From a virus, in IMG/VR virus record IMGVR_UViG_3300042472_000431, positions 1 to 37,200 of that record: DNA of 37,200 bases. One strand, given 5' to 3'. Shown here in pieces: positions 29,210 through 36,852 of the stretch. The notes under the pieces are model-generated. The model worked only from the letters and a program-made list of their open reading frames with translations, was not told the DNA's origin and did not search any database. Positions within the stretch are counted from its first letter, which is position 1. Each line of letters begins with the position of its first letter. The position numbers and the translations under genes are program-made.

Positions 29210-29857
29210 CTAATCATAATTGACATATTGGTTAGCGCCAAAATTGCCGCTGCCGCCGCCGCCGTATGAGACGCCTGACGGTGGAGGCTCAACGCCCCAG
29301 TAGATTGTGCTTTCGACGCCGGTCACATCGAAGAATCCCGCTTCACCGGGCCAAACTGACTGATGAAAACCGTCTGCCAGGCGCTGCCCCTCGTCGTCGG
29401 AAAACAGCCGCTCCATCACCGAGACGACTTCGTATTCGAGCGTGCGGCCTTCCTTGCCCGATCGCAGGATTGGCACGTCAACCTCGCCCAGAAACACTAG
29501 ATACGGGTCTGGAATTACCAGCCCGGTCGCCGGGTTGATTGCCCCCATGTAGAGCGAAACCAGACTGCCCTGCATTGCCGCGCTGGCCAGCGTTGCCGCC
29601 GCCGTATCGTTTGGCGGAATCATGCTGATATTGATTGCGGGCGATTGATCGCCGCTGCCGTCGCTTAGGGCCGATACCGACGACAAAGTTCCAAACGACG
29701 CATCAATACCGCTGTAAGTAGAACCGCCAAATGCAACGACGCCGCTGCCGTCGAGCAGGCGGATCGGCGCGCCGGGGAGCAGGATTTCAACCGCGCCAAA
29801 AACCAGAACTCGGTCACCGGCTAGGGCCGTGTCGAACCCAGCGGATAGGCTCGTCAT
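29210..29857 (-). CDS. Distal/minor tail protein (GTA gp13-position)
   Basis: The 215-residue beta-rich protein starts MTSLSAGFDTALAGDRVLVFGAVEIL and ends in a Gly/Pro tail (SGVSYGGGGSGNFGANQ). The order tape measure, small tail protein, this, NlpC-like, tip matches GTA g11-g15. ATG overlaps the preceding stop by four bases. It is a structural tail protein by context. Confidence 0.8.
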   Translation of the reverse strand: MTSLSAGFDTALAGDRVLVFGAVEILLPGAPIRLLDGSGVVAFGGSTYSGIDASFGTLSSVSALSDGSGDQSPAINISMIPPNDTAAATLASAAMQGSLVSLYMGAINPATGLVIPDPYLVFLGEVDVPILRSGKEGRTLEYEVVSVMERLFSDDEGQRLADGFHQSVWPGEAGFFDVTGVESTIYWGVEPPPSGVSYGGGGSGNFGANQYVNYD

Positions 29858-30453
29858 GCGGATTCGGCGATTGAAAAGCTGACAGGAACGTAAGCGTCTA
29901 GGTCGTGATCCCAAGCCATTTCCTGCCCGGCAATCAAGCCTTCAATGACCGGCGACGAAAAATTGCATGGCGAATTGTCTGCTGGTGAAGTGCGCAAAGC
30001 CGGGAAGATCGACAGTGCCGCAACGCCGCCGCCCGATGCCGTAACTGCCGCCGTCACCATGTGCAGATAACGCCGACCGCCGGTTAGGATGCTAAAAAAC
30101 TGGCCAGCCTGGACGGGATAAGATGCGGCAAATGCGTCCACATTTAACGTGGTGCCGGTTTGTGATGCGCCGTTGACCAGCACAGACCCCGGCGTCCCAA
30201 TCGTCAGGCCCGGTTGTGGCCACGGGTAGGACGCGCCCGCCGATCGCGCCAGCAACAGCGGCACCAGCAACGAGCGCAAGGTCGCGCCCTCTTTGGTGTT
30301 TGGAAACTCCACGTCGAGCGCCCAGCGTGAGCCGAGCCGATCAAGCCGCTGTGACACGCCGCCGCCTGGCGGTGTCTGCGTCAGGCCGAAGTCAATGAAA
30401 CGCGGGGTTGCCTTGGCATAGCCACGCAGCACCGGGATCGCCACAGCAGGCAT
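29854..30453 (-). CDS. Minor tail protein (GTA gp12-position)
   Basis: A 199-residue beta-rich protein, MPAVAIPVLRGYAKATPRFI, with FPNTKEGATLRSLLVPLLL and GQFFSILTGGRRYLHMV. It follows the tape measure gene with a one-base overlap and sits in the position of GTA gp12. It probably forms part of the distal tail. The family was inferred from order and length. Confidence 0.78.
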   Translation of the reverse strand: MPAVAIPVLRGYAKATPRFIDFGLTQTPPGGGVSQRLDRLGSRWALDVEFPNTKEGATLRSLLVPLLLARSAGASYPWPQPGLTIGTPGSVLVNGASQTGTTLNVDAFAASYPVQAGQFFSILTGGRRYLHMVTAAVTASGGGVAALSIFPALRTSPADNSPCNFSSPVIEGLIAGQEMAWDHDLDAYVPVSFSIAESA

Positions 30454-32309
30454 TACAGCGACCTCCTTGCCGAGCGCGCACGCTGTGCTGCCGCCATCTG
30501 TGCGCCGCCCATAGCGCCCGCCTGCGCGGCCCGCTGGCCGGTCGCATCGATGCGACGATAAAGTTCTTCGGTCATGATCGTGCCGCGAAAATCGTTATAG
30601 GTGTCGCCGCCGCCGCCGCCGTTTCCGCCGGTCAGAATGCGCGGGGTTTTCTGCATCGGGATGACGCGCGCTTGGCCATTGCCGACGATCAGTTCAGGGC
30701 CGTTTTCACCAACGATGCTAACCCGTCCCGATGGTGGAACGCCGCCTTCCGCAAAGCCGAGCAGCTTGGTCACGCCCGATAGAGACGCGCCAAAACTAAC
30801 GCCCTTGGCGCCGCCGCTCATCAGGTCAAGCAGGCCGCTCGCAATGATAGCCTCCGCAGCGCGTTGGAATGTCCTGATCAGGACATCGCCAAGGTTCCCG
30901 CCGCTGACAATGGCTTGCGCGAGACCTTGGGAAAGGTCTTGCATCAGGTCGCTGGCAAGCAGCCGCGCGGCGTCTAGGCCCTGCGACAGATCGGGCAAGG
31001 CGGCGATCATCTCGTCAAGGTTGTCGGTGCTGAACGCCTCTTTTAGCGTTTCAAGCAGAGGCTCGGCCCCTACCTGGGAAACGAGTTTCGCTGTCTCGGC
31101 TAGGCTGGCGTTAAACTCGGTCGACATGCCGATCGGCGTGTCGCGGAGATAGGCGGCACGATCGACGGGCTTGGGGCCACGCGCGGTTTTCTTGGTTCCG
31201 ACAACCGCATCAACCTCAACATCGGGCGCCTGCGGTGGCAACGCGGCGCGTATCGGAAACGTGGCGTTAAGAAAATTCGCCATCGATTCAGCTTTGAACG
31301 CTTTGGCGTCAGCAACTGCCGGCGCCCCCCGGCCAGCCATTTTTGTTAGATTTCTTGTGGCATAATCCAACTGGCCCTTTGGCGTCCCGACTGCCGCCAG
31401 TTCGTCGCCAGACATTGTAAAAAGGCTGACAGCATCGCCGCGCGTAGTCAGCAACTTGATTGCCCGCATCTGGTTAACTAGGCCAGAAATCCCAGAAATG
31501 GCATTCGCTGCCGCGCTACCCAGCGCCAGGATGGCGTCGGCATTTTCGCCGATCGCTGCCGCAAGCTGCGTCGTAATGACTTGCTTAACCGCCGCGCCTT
31601 TGTCGGCCAGCATGTCCAGCTTGTTGATTGTTTCGTTAGACAGGATTAGCCCGGCGCGTTCCGCTGCGTCGGCAAACGCATTCAGCCCCGCAGAGCCGCC
31701 CTCCAAAATCGGGATAATGGCCTGCCCGCCCTTGCCAAAGATCGCCACCGCGTCCGCAGCCTGCCGCGCAGGGTCCGGTATCTTGGCAATGCCATCGGCA
31801 ATTTTGCCAAAGATCGCCGCGCTATCCGCATTGGCCAGGTCTTTAGTCGTGACGCCGACATTGGCAAAGGCAGCAACAGCATCTTTGCTGCCCTCGCGTG
31901 CTTTGCCCAGATTGATCGTAAACTTGCCGATCGCCTTGTCGGCCTGTTCAACGCTGGCACCCGATTGCGTCGCGGCGAAACGGTATTCCTGCAAAAACTT
32001 GGTGGTGATGCCAAGCTGCTGCGCAGTTTCGCCCAGGCTTGATGCGTATTCGACCGATCCGGCGATCGCGTCTTTGATACCGCTGCCGACGAAATAGCCG
32101 ACCGCCAGGCCAATGCCGCTTTTCAACGACGCGCCGATCGACTTGCCTATGGTTGCAACCCGCTTGTCTAGATCAAGCAGCGACCGCTCACTTTTGCGCG
32201 AAAAGTCGTCAACGCTGTCAGCACCGCGCGCCAGTTCGCGGCGTAGGATTTCCGTCGACGCATCGATCGACAACAGCAGTTGTGCAACGTCAGTGGTCCT
32301 GGATGCCAT
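30453..32309 (-). CDS. Tape measure protein
   Basis: The 618-residue protein has a helical N-terminus (TDVAQLLLSIDASTEILRREL; RSLLDLDKRVATIGKSIG), a membrane-like stretch (GIGLAVGYFVGSGIKDAIAG), long helices rich in Ala, and a C-terminus with FAEGGVPPSGRVSIVGENGPELIVG, the classic end of phage tape measure proteins. It sets tail length and guides DNA. Start at ATG 32309, since GGAGG just before it would otherwise be coding. Six hundred residues suggests a tail under 100 nm by the usual proportion. Confidence 0.94.
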   Translation of the reverse strand: MASRTTDVAQLLLSIDASTEILRRELARGADSVDDFSRKSERSLLDLDKRVATIGKSIGASLKSGIGLAVGYFVGSGIKDAIAGSVEYASSLGETAQQLGITTKFLQEYRFAATQSGASVEQADKAIGKFTINLGKAREGSKDAVAAFANVGVTTKDLANADSAAIFGKIADGIAKIPDPARQAADAVAIFGKGGQAIIPILEGGSAGLNAFADAAERAGLILSNETINKLDMLADKGAAVKQVITTQLAAAIGENADAILALGSAAANAISGISGLVNQMRAIKLLTTRGDAVSLFTMSGDELAAVGTPKGQLDYATRNLTKMAGRGAPAVADAKAFKAESMANFLNATFPIRAALPPQAPDVEVDAVVGTKKTARGPKPVDRAAYLRDTPIGMSTEFNASLAETAKLVSQVGAEPLLETLKEAFSTDNLDEMIAALPDLSQGLDAARLLASDLMQDLSQGLAQAIVSGGNLGDVLIRTFQRAAEAIIASGLLDLMSGGAKGVSFGASLSGVTKLLGFAEGGVPPSGRVSIVGENGPELIVGNGQARVIPMQKTPRILTGGNGGGGGDTYNDFRGTIMTEELYRRIDATGQRAAQAGAMGGAQMAAAQRARSARRSL

Positions 32310-32321
32310 CGCCACCTCCAT

Positions 32322-32346
32322 AAAAAAGCCCGCCGGTTAAGGCGGG
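32322..32346 (-). terminator. Hairpin with U6 directly before the tape measure gene
   Basis: A CCCGCC / GGCGGG stem with a 6-base loop and six T ends 12 bases before the tape measure ATG. The T-tract is followed by AT and the GGAGG ribosome binding site. A 25-base core is identical to the element before the tail tube gene. It lies 17 bases after the second tail chaperone stop. Confidence 0.8.
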
Positions 32347-32362
32347 TGGATGCCATTCGGCG

Positions 32363-32500
32363 CTAGGTTTCATTTGACTTAGCTGCCCGGCGTTCCAGAT
32401 ATTCGTAACAAGTCCAGAACTCGTGCGGCGTTGCCTGCCAAAACTGATCGGCAGACCAGCCCATTTCGCCCATCGCAACCGATGCCAGGCGACGGAACAA
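32363..32500 (-). CDS. Second tail assembly chaperone (rcc01693/TAC_6-like), probable -1 frameshift partner
   Basis: This frame ends MGEMGWSADQFWQATPHEFW and LERRAAKSNET; the GWSADQFWQATP pattern matches the small GTA-type chaperone family. A TTG at 32500 or ATG at 32473 could start it, neither with a strong binding site. The frame is open back through SGGAQGDGDEDLDERPLF into the first chaperone gene, displaced by -1, so a lambda G-GT-like fusion made by frameshift near the G5 run is likely. Its length as a separate protein is 45 or 36 residues. Confidence 0.7.
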   Translation of the reverse strand: MFRRLASVAMGEMGWSADQFWQATPHEFWTCYEYLERRAAKSNET

Positions 32501-32511
32501 TGGCCGTTCGT

Positions 32512-32898
32512 CTAGGTCTTCGTCTCCGTCGCCTTGCGCTCCCCCGATGGGGTATAGGCTCCCGATGCGGCACCAGATAGGACGGCGCCTATAATGGCCC
32601 CGATCTGATAAGAGCCGGCGTCGAATATCAGACCGCCAACGCCCGCCACGTTAAACGCTGCCATTGCGTGATCTTCGGTGGCGCGGCCATGCGCCTTGAT
32701 CAACTCGGTCGCGACGATCGCCGTCTTGGCCAGCGGCATCGTGAACGACAGACCCGCTTGAGCCAGGCTTACAAGCGTGTCGTCAGTCAACCGCTCAATC
32801 TCAACAATGGCTTCGTATGAAGGGCGCAGCGTATACGCCACGCCCTCCAATTCGATCGTCACCTCGCCGCGTAAAGCGTTCGCGGGTTTAGTTGTCAT
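32512..32898 (-). CDS. Tail assembly chaperone (GTA TAC_11-like)
   Basis: The 128-residue protein, RGEVTIELEGVAYTLRPSYEAIVEIERLTDDTLVSLAQ (short parts), then TELIKAHGR and a Gly/Ala end (GAVLSGAASGAYTPSGERK), matches GTA-type tail assembly chaperones between the tail tube and tape measure genes. It coats the tape measure during tail assembly. ATG is one base after the tail tube stop. The end carries the possible -1 shift site TCGGGGGAG. Confidence 0.85.
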   Translation of the reverse strand: MTTKPANALRGEVTIELEGVAYTLRPSYEAIVEIERLTDDTLVSLAQAGLSFTMPLAKTAIVATELIKAHGRATEDHAMAAFNVAGVGGLIFDAGSYQIGAIIGAVLSGAASGAYTPSGERKATETKT

Positions 32899-32899
32899 C

Positions 32900-33331
32900 T
32901 TACGACAGCAGATCGATGGTCGGAGCCGATGCCAGCGCCAGCTTGAGCGTGTATTTTACCGGCTCATTTTGGGCATAGGTGGGGCTGAAATCCACGATAT
33001 GGCAAAGACCTTCAAAGATAGAATCGCCGGTCACGCCAGCAGCGCCATTCTTGCGAATCTGAAACTTCCAAGGCACCTGAGCCTTATATTTCGTATCGAC
33101 AAAGGTAAAGCCCGCCGCATCGGGAAGATCGGCGACGCCGGAAAGATCAACCTGGTAATTGAAGTTGCCCGCTGCCGACGTGAGGTACGGAGTGTCGTCT
33201 TTGGTGCTGGTATCAATCGTGCTGGCACTGCGCGGCGTACTCATCGATTGCTGACCTTTGATGATCGCGTAAGTTCCAGGAACGGCGGTTTCCACCCAAA
33301 GGCGGTATGCATTGCCGAGCAGTTTTGCCAT
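32900..33331 (-). CDS. Major tail tube protein
   Basis: The 143-residue protein starts MAKLLGNAYRLWVET and includes GQQSMSTPRSASTIDTSTKD, LPDAAGFTFVDTKYKAQVPWKFQIRKNG and GLCHIVDFSPTYAQNEPVKYTLKL, the beta-sandwich pattern of siphovirus/GTA tail tube proteins. It stacks as hexamers in the tail. The ATG follows GGAGG, which comes straight after a hairpin and U-tract. Four upstream codons (MEAI) are the ribosome binding site and were left out. Confidence 0.9.
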   Translation of the reverse strand: MAKLLGNAYRLWVETAVPGTYAIIKGQQSMSTPRSASTIDTSTKDDTPYLTSAAGNFNYQVDLSGVADLPDAAGFTFVDTKYKAQVPWKFQIRKNGAAGVTGDSIFEGLCHIVDFSPTYAQNEPVKYTLKLALASAPTIDLLS

Positions 33332-33343
33332 GATGGCCTCCAT

Positions 33344-33369
33344 AAAAAAGCCCGCCGGTTAGGGCGGGC
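33344..33369 (-). terminator. Hairpin with U6 directly before the tail tube gene
   Basis: A GCCCGCC / GGCGGGC stem with a 6-base loop and six T ends 12 bases before the ATG at 33331. It is followed by AT-GGAGG as in the element before the tape measure. It begins 25 bases after the stop of the preceding gene. Confidence 0.8.
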
Positions 33370-33393
33370 TGGTTGGGTGAAATTGCCGAAAAA

Positions 33394-33777
33394 TCAGTCA
33401 GCAGGCTGGGCGAATACCAAAAAGCGTTGTTCGCCAATTAGGGCCAGGCCGTCGTCGCCAAGGCGATCATCAGACCCAAGAAAAACAGGGCGGGACAGTA
33501 CCGCGCCGGTAAACGTGAGAGAGACATTTTCAAGCGCCGTTTGAATTTCTAACATCAACGCAAACAACGACTTTTTTGATGCGCCCGAAACGATCGAAGC
33601 AATGCGGACCTCAAACCGTTCAAGCCCTTCGACTTCAACAGTTCCAACCGCATCGGCAATAATCACAACCGGCGGCTGCGTTCCCTCTGGCGCGATCGCG
33701 TAAACGGTGGCGAGCGTTACACCCGCAGCGAGGCGCGCATAGACCGCCGTATGGACAGCATCGGACAGGCTAATCAT
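33394..33777 (-). CDS. Tail terminator/completion protein (DUF3168)
   Basis: The 127-residue protein, MISLSDAVHTAVYARLAAG, then IAPEGTQPPVVIIADAVG, RIASIVSGASKKSLFALMLEIQTAL and a C-terminal FLVFAQ, matches the DUF3168 pattern (GTA gp8-like). In this family it closes the tail end that joins the head. It overlaps the HK97 gp10-like gene by eight bases. The gene order is adaptor, gp10-like, this, tail tube. Confidence 0.88.
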   Translation of the reverse strand: MISLSDAVHTAVYARLAAGVTLATVYAIAPEGTQPPVVIIADAVGTVEVEGLERFEVRIASIVSGASKKSLFALMLEIQTALENVSLTFTGAVLSRPVFLGSDDRLGDDGLALIGEQRFLVFAQPAD

Positions 33778-34294
33778 TGCCGCCGGCTCCCCTTGATGCG
33801 TGGGCTAAAACTTTTTCAAAGGCAAGTTTAAGTCTGCCGCGCATCGTTTCGCGGATCGACTTGTTCGGCGCAAAGATGGTCCGATGCGGTAAGATGCGCG
33901 GGACTCGCATTGTGTAGGTTGCCGAAATCACGCTGCGTTTTCGACGGTCAAAGAAACTGCGCTCAACGCCGCTGCTATCCGTGTAGGTCTTGGCCACACG
34001 GCGCTTGATTTGCACGTCTTGCGCCTTGCGACCGAACTCAAGGATGCGAGCGTAAAACAGGTGGCGGTTGAGTTTCTTACCGAGCAGGCCAACGCGCAAC
34101 CGCAGCGTGTTGGGATAAACCTTGTATGATAGCGCGCCCCTGAGAGCGCCGGTTTTTACTGGCGTTTTTGCCTTCATCGCCGCCAGAAGATCGCGCCCGC
34201 CCGCCGTAAGGATATCCGTGATTTCCTCACGCATTGCTGGCTCAATCGCCTTAAACAAACGCTTGACCGTGCGCGCGCCTTGAACCCGGCTCAC
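33770..34294 (-). CDS. HK97 gp10-like tail/head-tail protein
   Basis: The 174-residue basic protein has MREEITDILTAGGRDLLAAMKAKTPVKTGALRGALSYKV, with TPVKTGALR as the family hallmark, then HLFYARILEFGRKAQ and a C-terminus with RILPHRTIFAPNKSIRETMRGRLK. It joins head to tail in HK97-like phages. Overlaps both neighbours. Confidence 0.92.
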   Translation of the reverse strand: MSRVQGARTVKRLFKAIEPAMREEITDILTAGGRDLLAAMKAKTPVKTGALRGALSYKVYPNTLRLRVGLLGKKLNRHLFYARILEFGRKAQDVQIKRRVAKTYTDSSGVERSFFDRRKRSVISATYTMRVPRILPHRTIFAPNKSIRETMRGRLKLAFEKVLAHASRGAGGND

Positions 34295-34623
34295 TCAGGC
34301 AGTCCGCCAGCATCAGCAAAGGCCACGGTCCACGTCTTGCGGCCATCGGGATCGGCGGCGCTCCGAATATTCATCACGGTGCTGCCCCACGTCAGCCTGT
34401 CTTCCGGCTGAATGCCCAGGCCATGCCGCACGGTCACGCGATAACCTTGGACGCCTAGCAGCGCGACATCGGTCAGCGTTTCCTTGCCGCCAGTTGGCAA
34501 CACGCTCGCCCAGACGGTGGCCAGCGTTGCCCATGACCGAGTAAAGCCGCCGGCACCGTCACTGGTCATCGTGACCCGCTCAATTTTCACGCGCTCGCAA
34601 AGATCGCCGGCTCGAATATTCAC
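34291..34623 (-). CDS. Head-tail adaptor (Phage_H_T_join)
   Basis: The 110-residue protein contains DLCERVKIERVTMTSDGAGGFTRSWATLATVWASV and later RVTVRHGLGIQPEDRLTWG, the standard head-tail joining family. It forms a ring below the connector. Tied by 4-bp overlaps to the gp6-like gene and gp10-like gene. Confidence 0.93.
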   Translation of the reverse strand: MNIRAGDLCERVKIERVTMTSDGAGGFTRSWATLATVWASVLPTGGKETLTDVALLGVQGYRVTVRHGLGIQPEDRLTWGSTVMNIRSAADPDGRKTWTVAFADAGGLPE

Positions 34624-35183
34624 GCGATGAAACTGCTGCGCAAAAGGGCGATAAGGCGATTATAGCCTAGCGGTATTTCATTGACGGTTTCGCCAATGCT
34701 GATCGGCTCTCTGTTTTGGTGCCAATGCGCTACTAGCATAATCACCGCCAAGCGCGCCATTTCGGGCAATGGATTCAACCCGCCAGTTGCCGTAATCGTA
34801 ATAATCGGATCGTCGCCCAGCGCCGGCCAGTCAGACAATGCAGCCGGGCGGATTAGCGTATCGGTGCCAATGCCTGGCCGCGCGACGAAACCCGTCCATG
34901 CAACAGTTGCACCGGCTGCGTTGGTGTATGTAATGCTCGTTATCGACGAGACTATTGACGCAATGGTGATGGCGGTTGCGGGCCATGCCTCAAGTGTGCC
35001 GGTGAGTGTGCGGCTTCCAAGGCTTTGCCCGATATCTGTCTCTACCATTTCTCGCGCGGCAATCAAGTCGCCAAAGATCAGCGCGTCTTCAGTTGTGTCA
35101 TCAATGCGCAGTTGCGCCTTAACGTGGCCAAGCGTCACCGGCTCAACGGTTGGCTGTGCAGTCGGCGCCAAAAAAAGTCTCAT
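34620..35183 (-). CDS. Head-tail connector, gp6-like
   Basis: The 187-residue protein has PVTLGHVKAQLRIDDTTEDALIFGDLIAAREMVET, the hallmark of the HK97 gp6 family, a beta part (SSITSITYTNAAGATVAW) and a helical end (EMARLAVIMLVAHWHQNREP). It sits below the portal. In the usual order it follows the capsid gene; here the fibre module separates them if the ends are joined. Confidence 0.93.
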   Translation of the reverse strand: MRLFLAPTAQPTVEPVTLGHVKAQLRIDDTTEDALIFGDLIAAREMVETDIGQSLGSRTLTGTLEAWPATAITIASIVSSITSITYTNAAGATVAWTGFVARPGIGTDTLIRPAALSDWPALGDDPIITITATGGLNPLPEMARLAVIMLVAHWHQNREPISIGETVNEIPLGYNRLIALLRSSFIA

Positions 35184-35464
35184 ATTGCCTCCACCGGCCC
35201 GATGCGCACGTCAAATGATTGGACATAAATCCGGCTTTGGCTTGTCGTGACGGTGTTGGTGACCGAGTAGACAGCGCGATAAAGCCCGCCCGACAAAATG
35301 CAGGATGTGACGACGCCATTGACCGCCGGACTGCCACCAACCACCGCAAGCCCGCCGGTATCAACAGGGACGATCGTCCAGGTTGACGTGGAGATGGTTT
35401 CGCCGCCTGTCAGGGTGTAGCTGATCGGCCAATCAAGCGCCGATGTGGGAGCCTTGATGATCAT
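35180..35464 (-). CDS. Fibre-tail adaptor-like protein
   Basis: The 94-residue protein, MIIKAPTSALDWPISYTLTGGETISTSTWTIVP (in parts), with VVTSCILSGGLYRAVYSVTNTVTTSQSRIYVQSFDVRIG, has the single Ig-like plan of phage fibre-tail adaptor proteins. It lies between the repeat protein and the gp6-like gene, with 4-bp overlaps on both sides. It probably attaches a fibre or decorates the virion. Confidence 0.75.
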   Translation of the reverse strand: MIIKAPTSALDWPISYTLTGGETISTSTWTIVPVDTGGLAVVGGSPAVNGVVTSCILSGGLYRAVYSVTNTVTTSQSRIYVQSFDVRIGPVEAI

Positions 35465-36594
35465 CCGTTAACCCCTTGCAAAGAACGGACCCCGCCGCCG
35501 GAAAACTGTCGGTTGCCGGATGACGAAAGACTGCGGGCCGCACCGCCGGAAAATTGGCGGGTGGTTGACGGCGTGTAGATGGCCGTGCCGCCGGTAATTG
35601 TTATTAAGGCGTTGCTGCCAACCAGCGGAAAACTTGCGCCGCCACCCTCGAGCCTTGCCTTTGCCCGCGTTATTGTGCCGGCGCCTAAAATGCCGATCGC
35701 GCCAGATTGCCCAATCGTGTTTGCCCTGGCGCGGACTGTAGCCTGATTGCCGACAAGCGGCAGGCTACCGACTGCTGGTGTGGTCCTGGCATTGGCTCGC
35801 AGCGTGGCGGCGCCACCAAGCAATGGCAGCGTCGTCGAAACAATCCCCAGCGTCGAACGTGCGTAAAGTGTGGCAATCGCACCAACCAGGCCCAAGCTGC
35901 TGCTTGCCGGCGCGGTGCCGGCATTGGCCCGCAGAGTGGCGGCGCCACCAAGCAATGGCAGCGTCGTCGCTGTCGGCATAATCCGAAGCGTCAGAGAAGC
36001 GTAAAGTGTGGCGGTCCCGCCAACCAGGCCCAAGCTGCTGCTTGCCGGCGCGGTGCCGGCATTGGCCCGCAGAGTGGCGGCGCCACCAAGCAATGGCAGC
36101 GTCGTCGCTGTCGGCATAATCCGAAGCGTCAGAGAAGCGTAAAGTGTGGCGGTCCCGCCAACCAGGCCCAAGCTACTGTTTGCAGGCGCGAGCGACGCCT
36201 TGGCGGCTATATCGGTAGAGCCGCCGGTCAGGCCCAAGCTACTGTTTGCTGGCGCGGGTACCGCCCTAGCCGAAAGTGCCGCCGCGTCGCCTACCAAGCC
36301 CAGGCTGCTGTTTGTAAATACAAGCGACGCCCTGGCAGCGAGAACCGCCGCGCCGCCAACCAGGCCGAAGTTGCCATCTGCCAGCGCAAGCGCCGCCTTA
36401 GCCGCGAGATCCGTAGCGCCGCCTGCTAGGCCCAAGCTACTGTTTGCCGGCGCGAGCGCTGCCCTAGCCGCAAGATCCGTAGCGCCGCCGACCAGCGCAA
36501 GCGCGCCAGCCACGGGCGCTATAACAATTCCGCGCGAAACGACGCGCCCAAAACTGCCGATCGGGCGTGCGCCTAATGGTGAAAATCCGGTCAT
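35461..36594 (-). CDS. Repeat-rich putative fibre/virion surface protein
   Basis: The 377-residue protein starts MTGFSPLGARPIGSFGRVV. The middle (about 50-320) is about a dozen or more units of 22-24 residues of the type SSLGLVGGTATLYASLTL / TTLPLLGGAATLRANAGTAPA. Alternating hydrophobic residues and Gly-Gly turns suggest a beta-solenoid or stacked sheet. The C-terminus has RQFSGGAARSLSSSGNRQFSGG. It lies between small fibre-assembly genes and the adaptor-like gene. It may be a fibre shaft or outer protein; no known family is recognised. Confidence 0.7.
   Translation of the reverse strand: MTGFSPLGARPIGSFGRVVSRGIVIAPVAGALALVGGATDLAARAALAPANSSLGLAGGATDLAAKAALALADGNFGLVGGAAVLAARASLVFTNSSLGLVGDAAALSARAVPAPANSSLGLTGGSTDIAAKASLAPANSSLGLVGGTATLYASLTLRIMPTATTLPLLGGAATLRANAGTAPASSSLGLVGGTATLYASLTLRIMPTATTLPLLGGAATLRANAGTAPASSSLGLVGAIATLYARSTLGIVSTTLPLLGGAATLRANARTTPAVGSLPLVGNQATVRARANTIGQSGAIGILGAGTITRAKARLEGGGASFPLVGSNALITITGGTAIYTPSTTRQFSGGAARSLSSSGNRQFSGGGVRSLQGVNG
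35882..36157 (-). repeat. Perfect tandem repeat, 2 x 138 bp, in the repeat-protein gene
   Basis: The 138 bases from 35882 recur identically from 36020, and the match continues about 17 bases into a third, diverged unit. The unit is 46 codons, so the frame is kept. Neighbouring units are clearly diverged. The perfect identity points to a recent duplication, or an unstable tract that assemblies may collapse or expand. Confidence 0.93.
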
Positions 36595-36595
36595 G

Positions 36596-36847
36596 TTAGC
36601 CCGGAGCGCCCAAGAATGTTTGGCCGTCCGCGATAGCCTGATTAATAGCAGACATATCCTCGTTAGCCCAAAAGTCCTTTGCAAGCATTATCTTAAGGTG
36701 CTGCACGTTGCGGCTAACACAATCTTTTTTAGCGTCTTGCGTGTCAACGACCATTTGATCGCCAGCGATAACGGCATTAATCAGCCAAACGCTGTCACCC
36801 ATAGCCTTGTAATGCTGTGCGATCTGTTCCGGCGTTGGCGAATCCAT
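36596..36847 (-). CDS. Small hypothetical protein of the fibre module
   Basis: An 83-residue protein starting MDSPTPEQIAQHYKAMGDSVWLINAVIAG and continuing QNAKK/QDAKKDCVSRNVQHLKIMLAKDFW. The charged helical profile resembles small accessory tail proteins, but no domain is recognised. GGAG lies eight bases before ATG, and the preceding chaperone stop is five bases away. A TTG nine codons upstream is a less likely start. Confidence 0.7.
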   Translation of the reverse strand: MDSPTPEQIAQHYKAMGDSVWLINAVIAGDQMVVDTQDAKKDCVSRNVQHLKIMLAKDFWANEDMSAINQAIADGQTFLGAPG

Positions 36848-36852
36848 GATGA

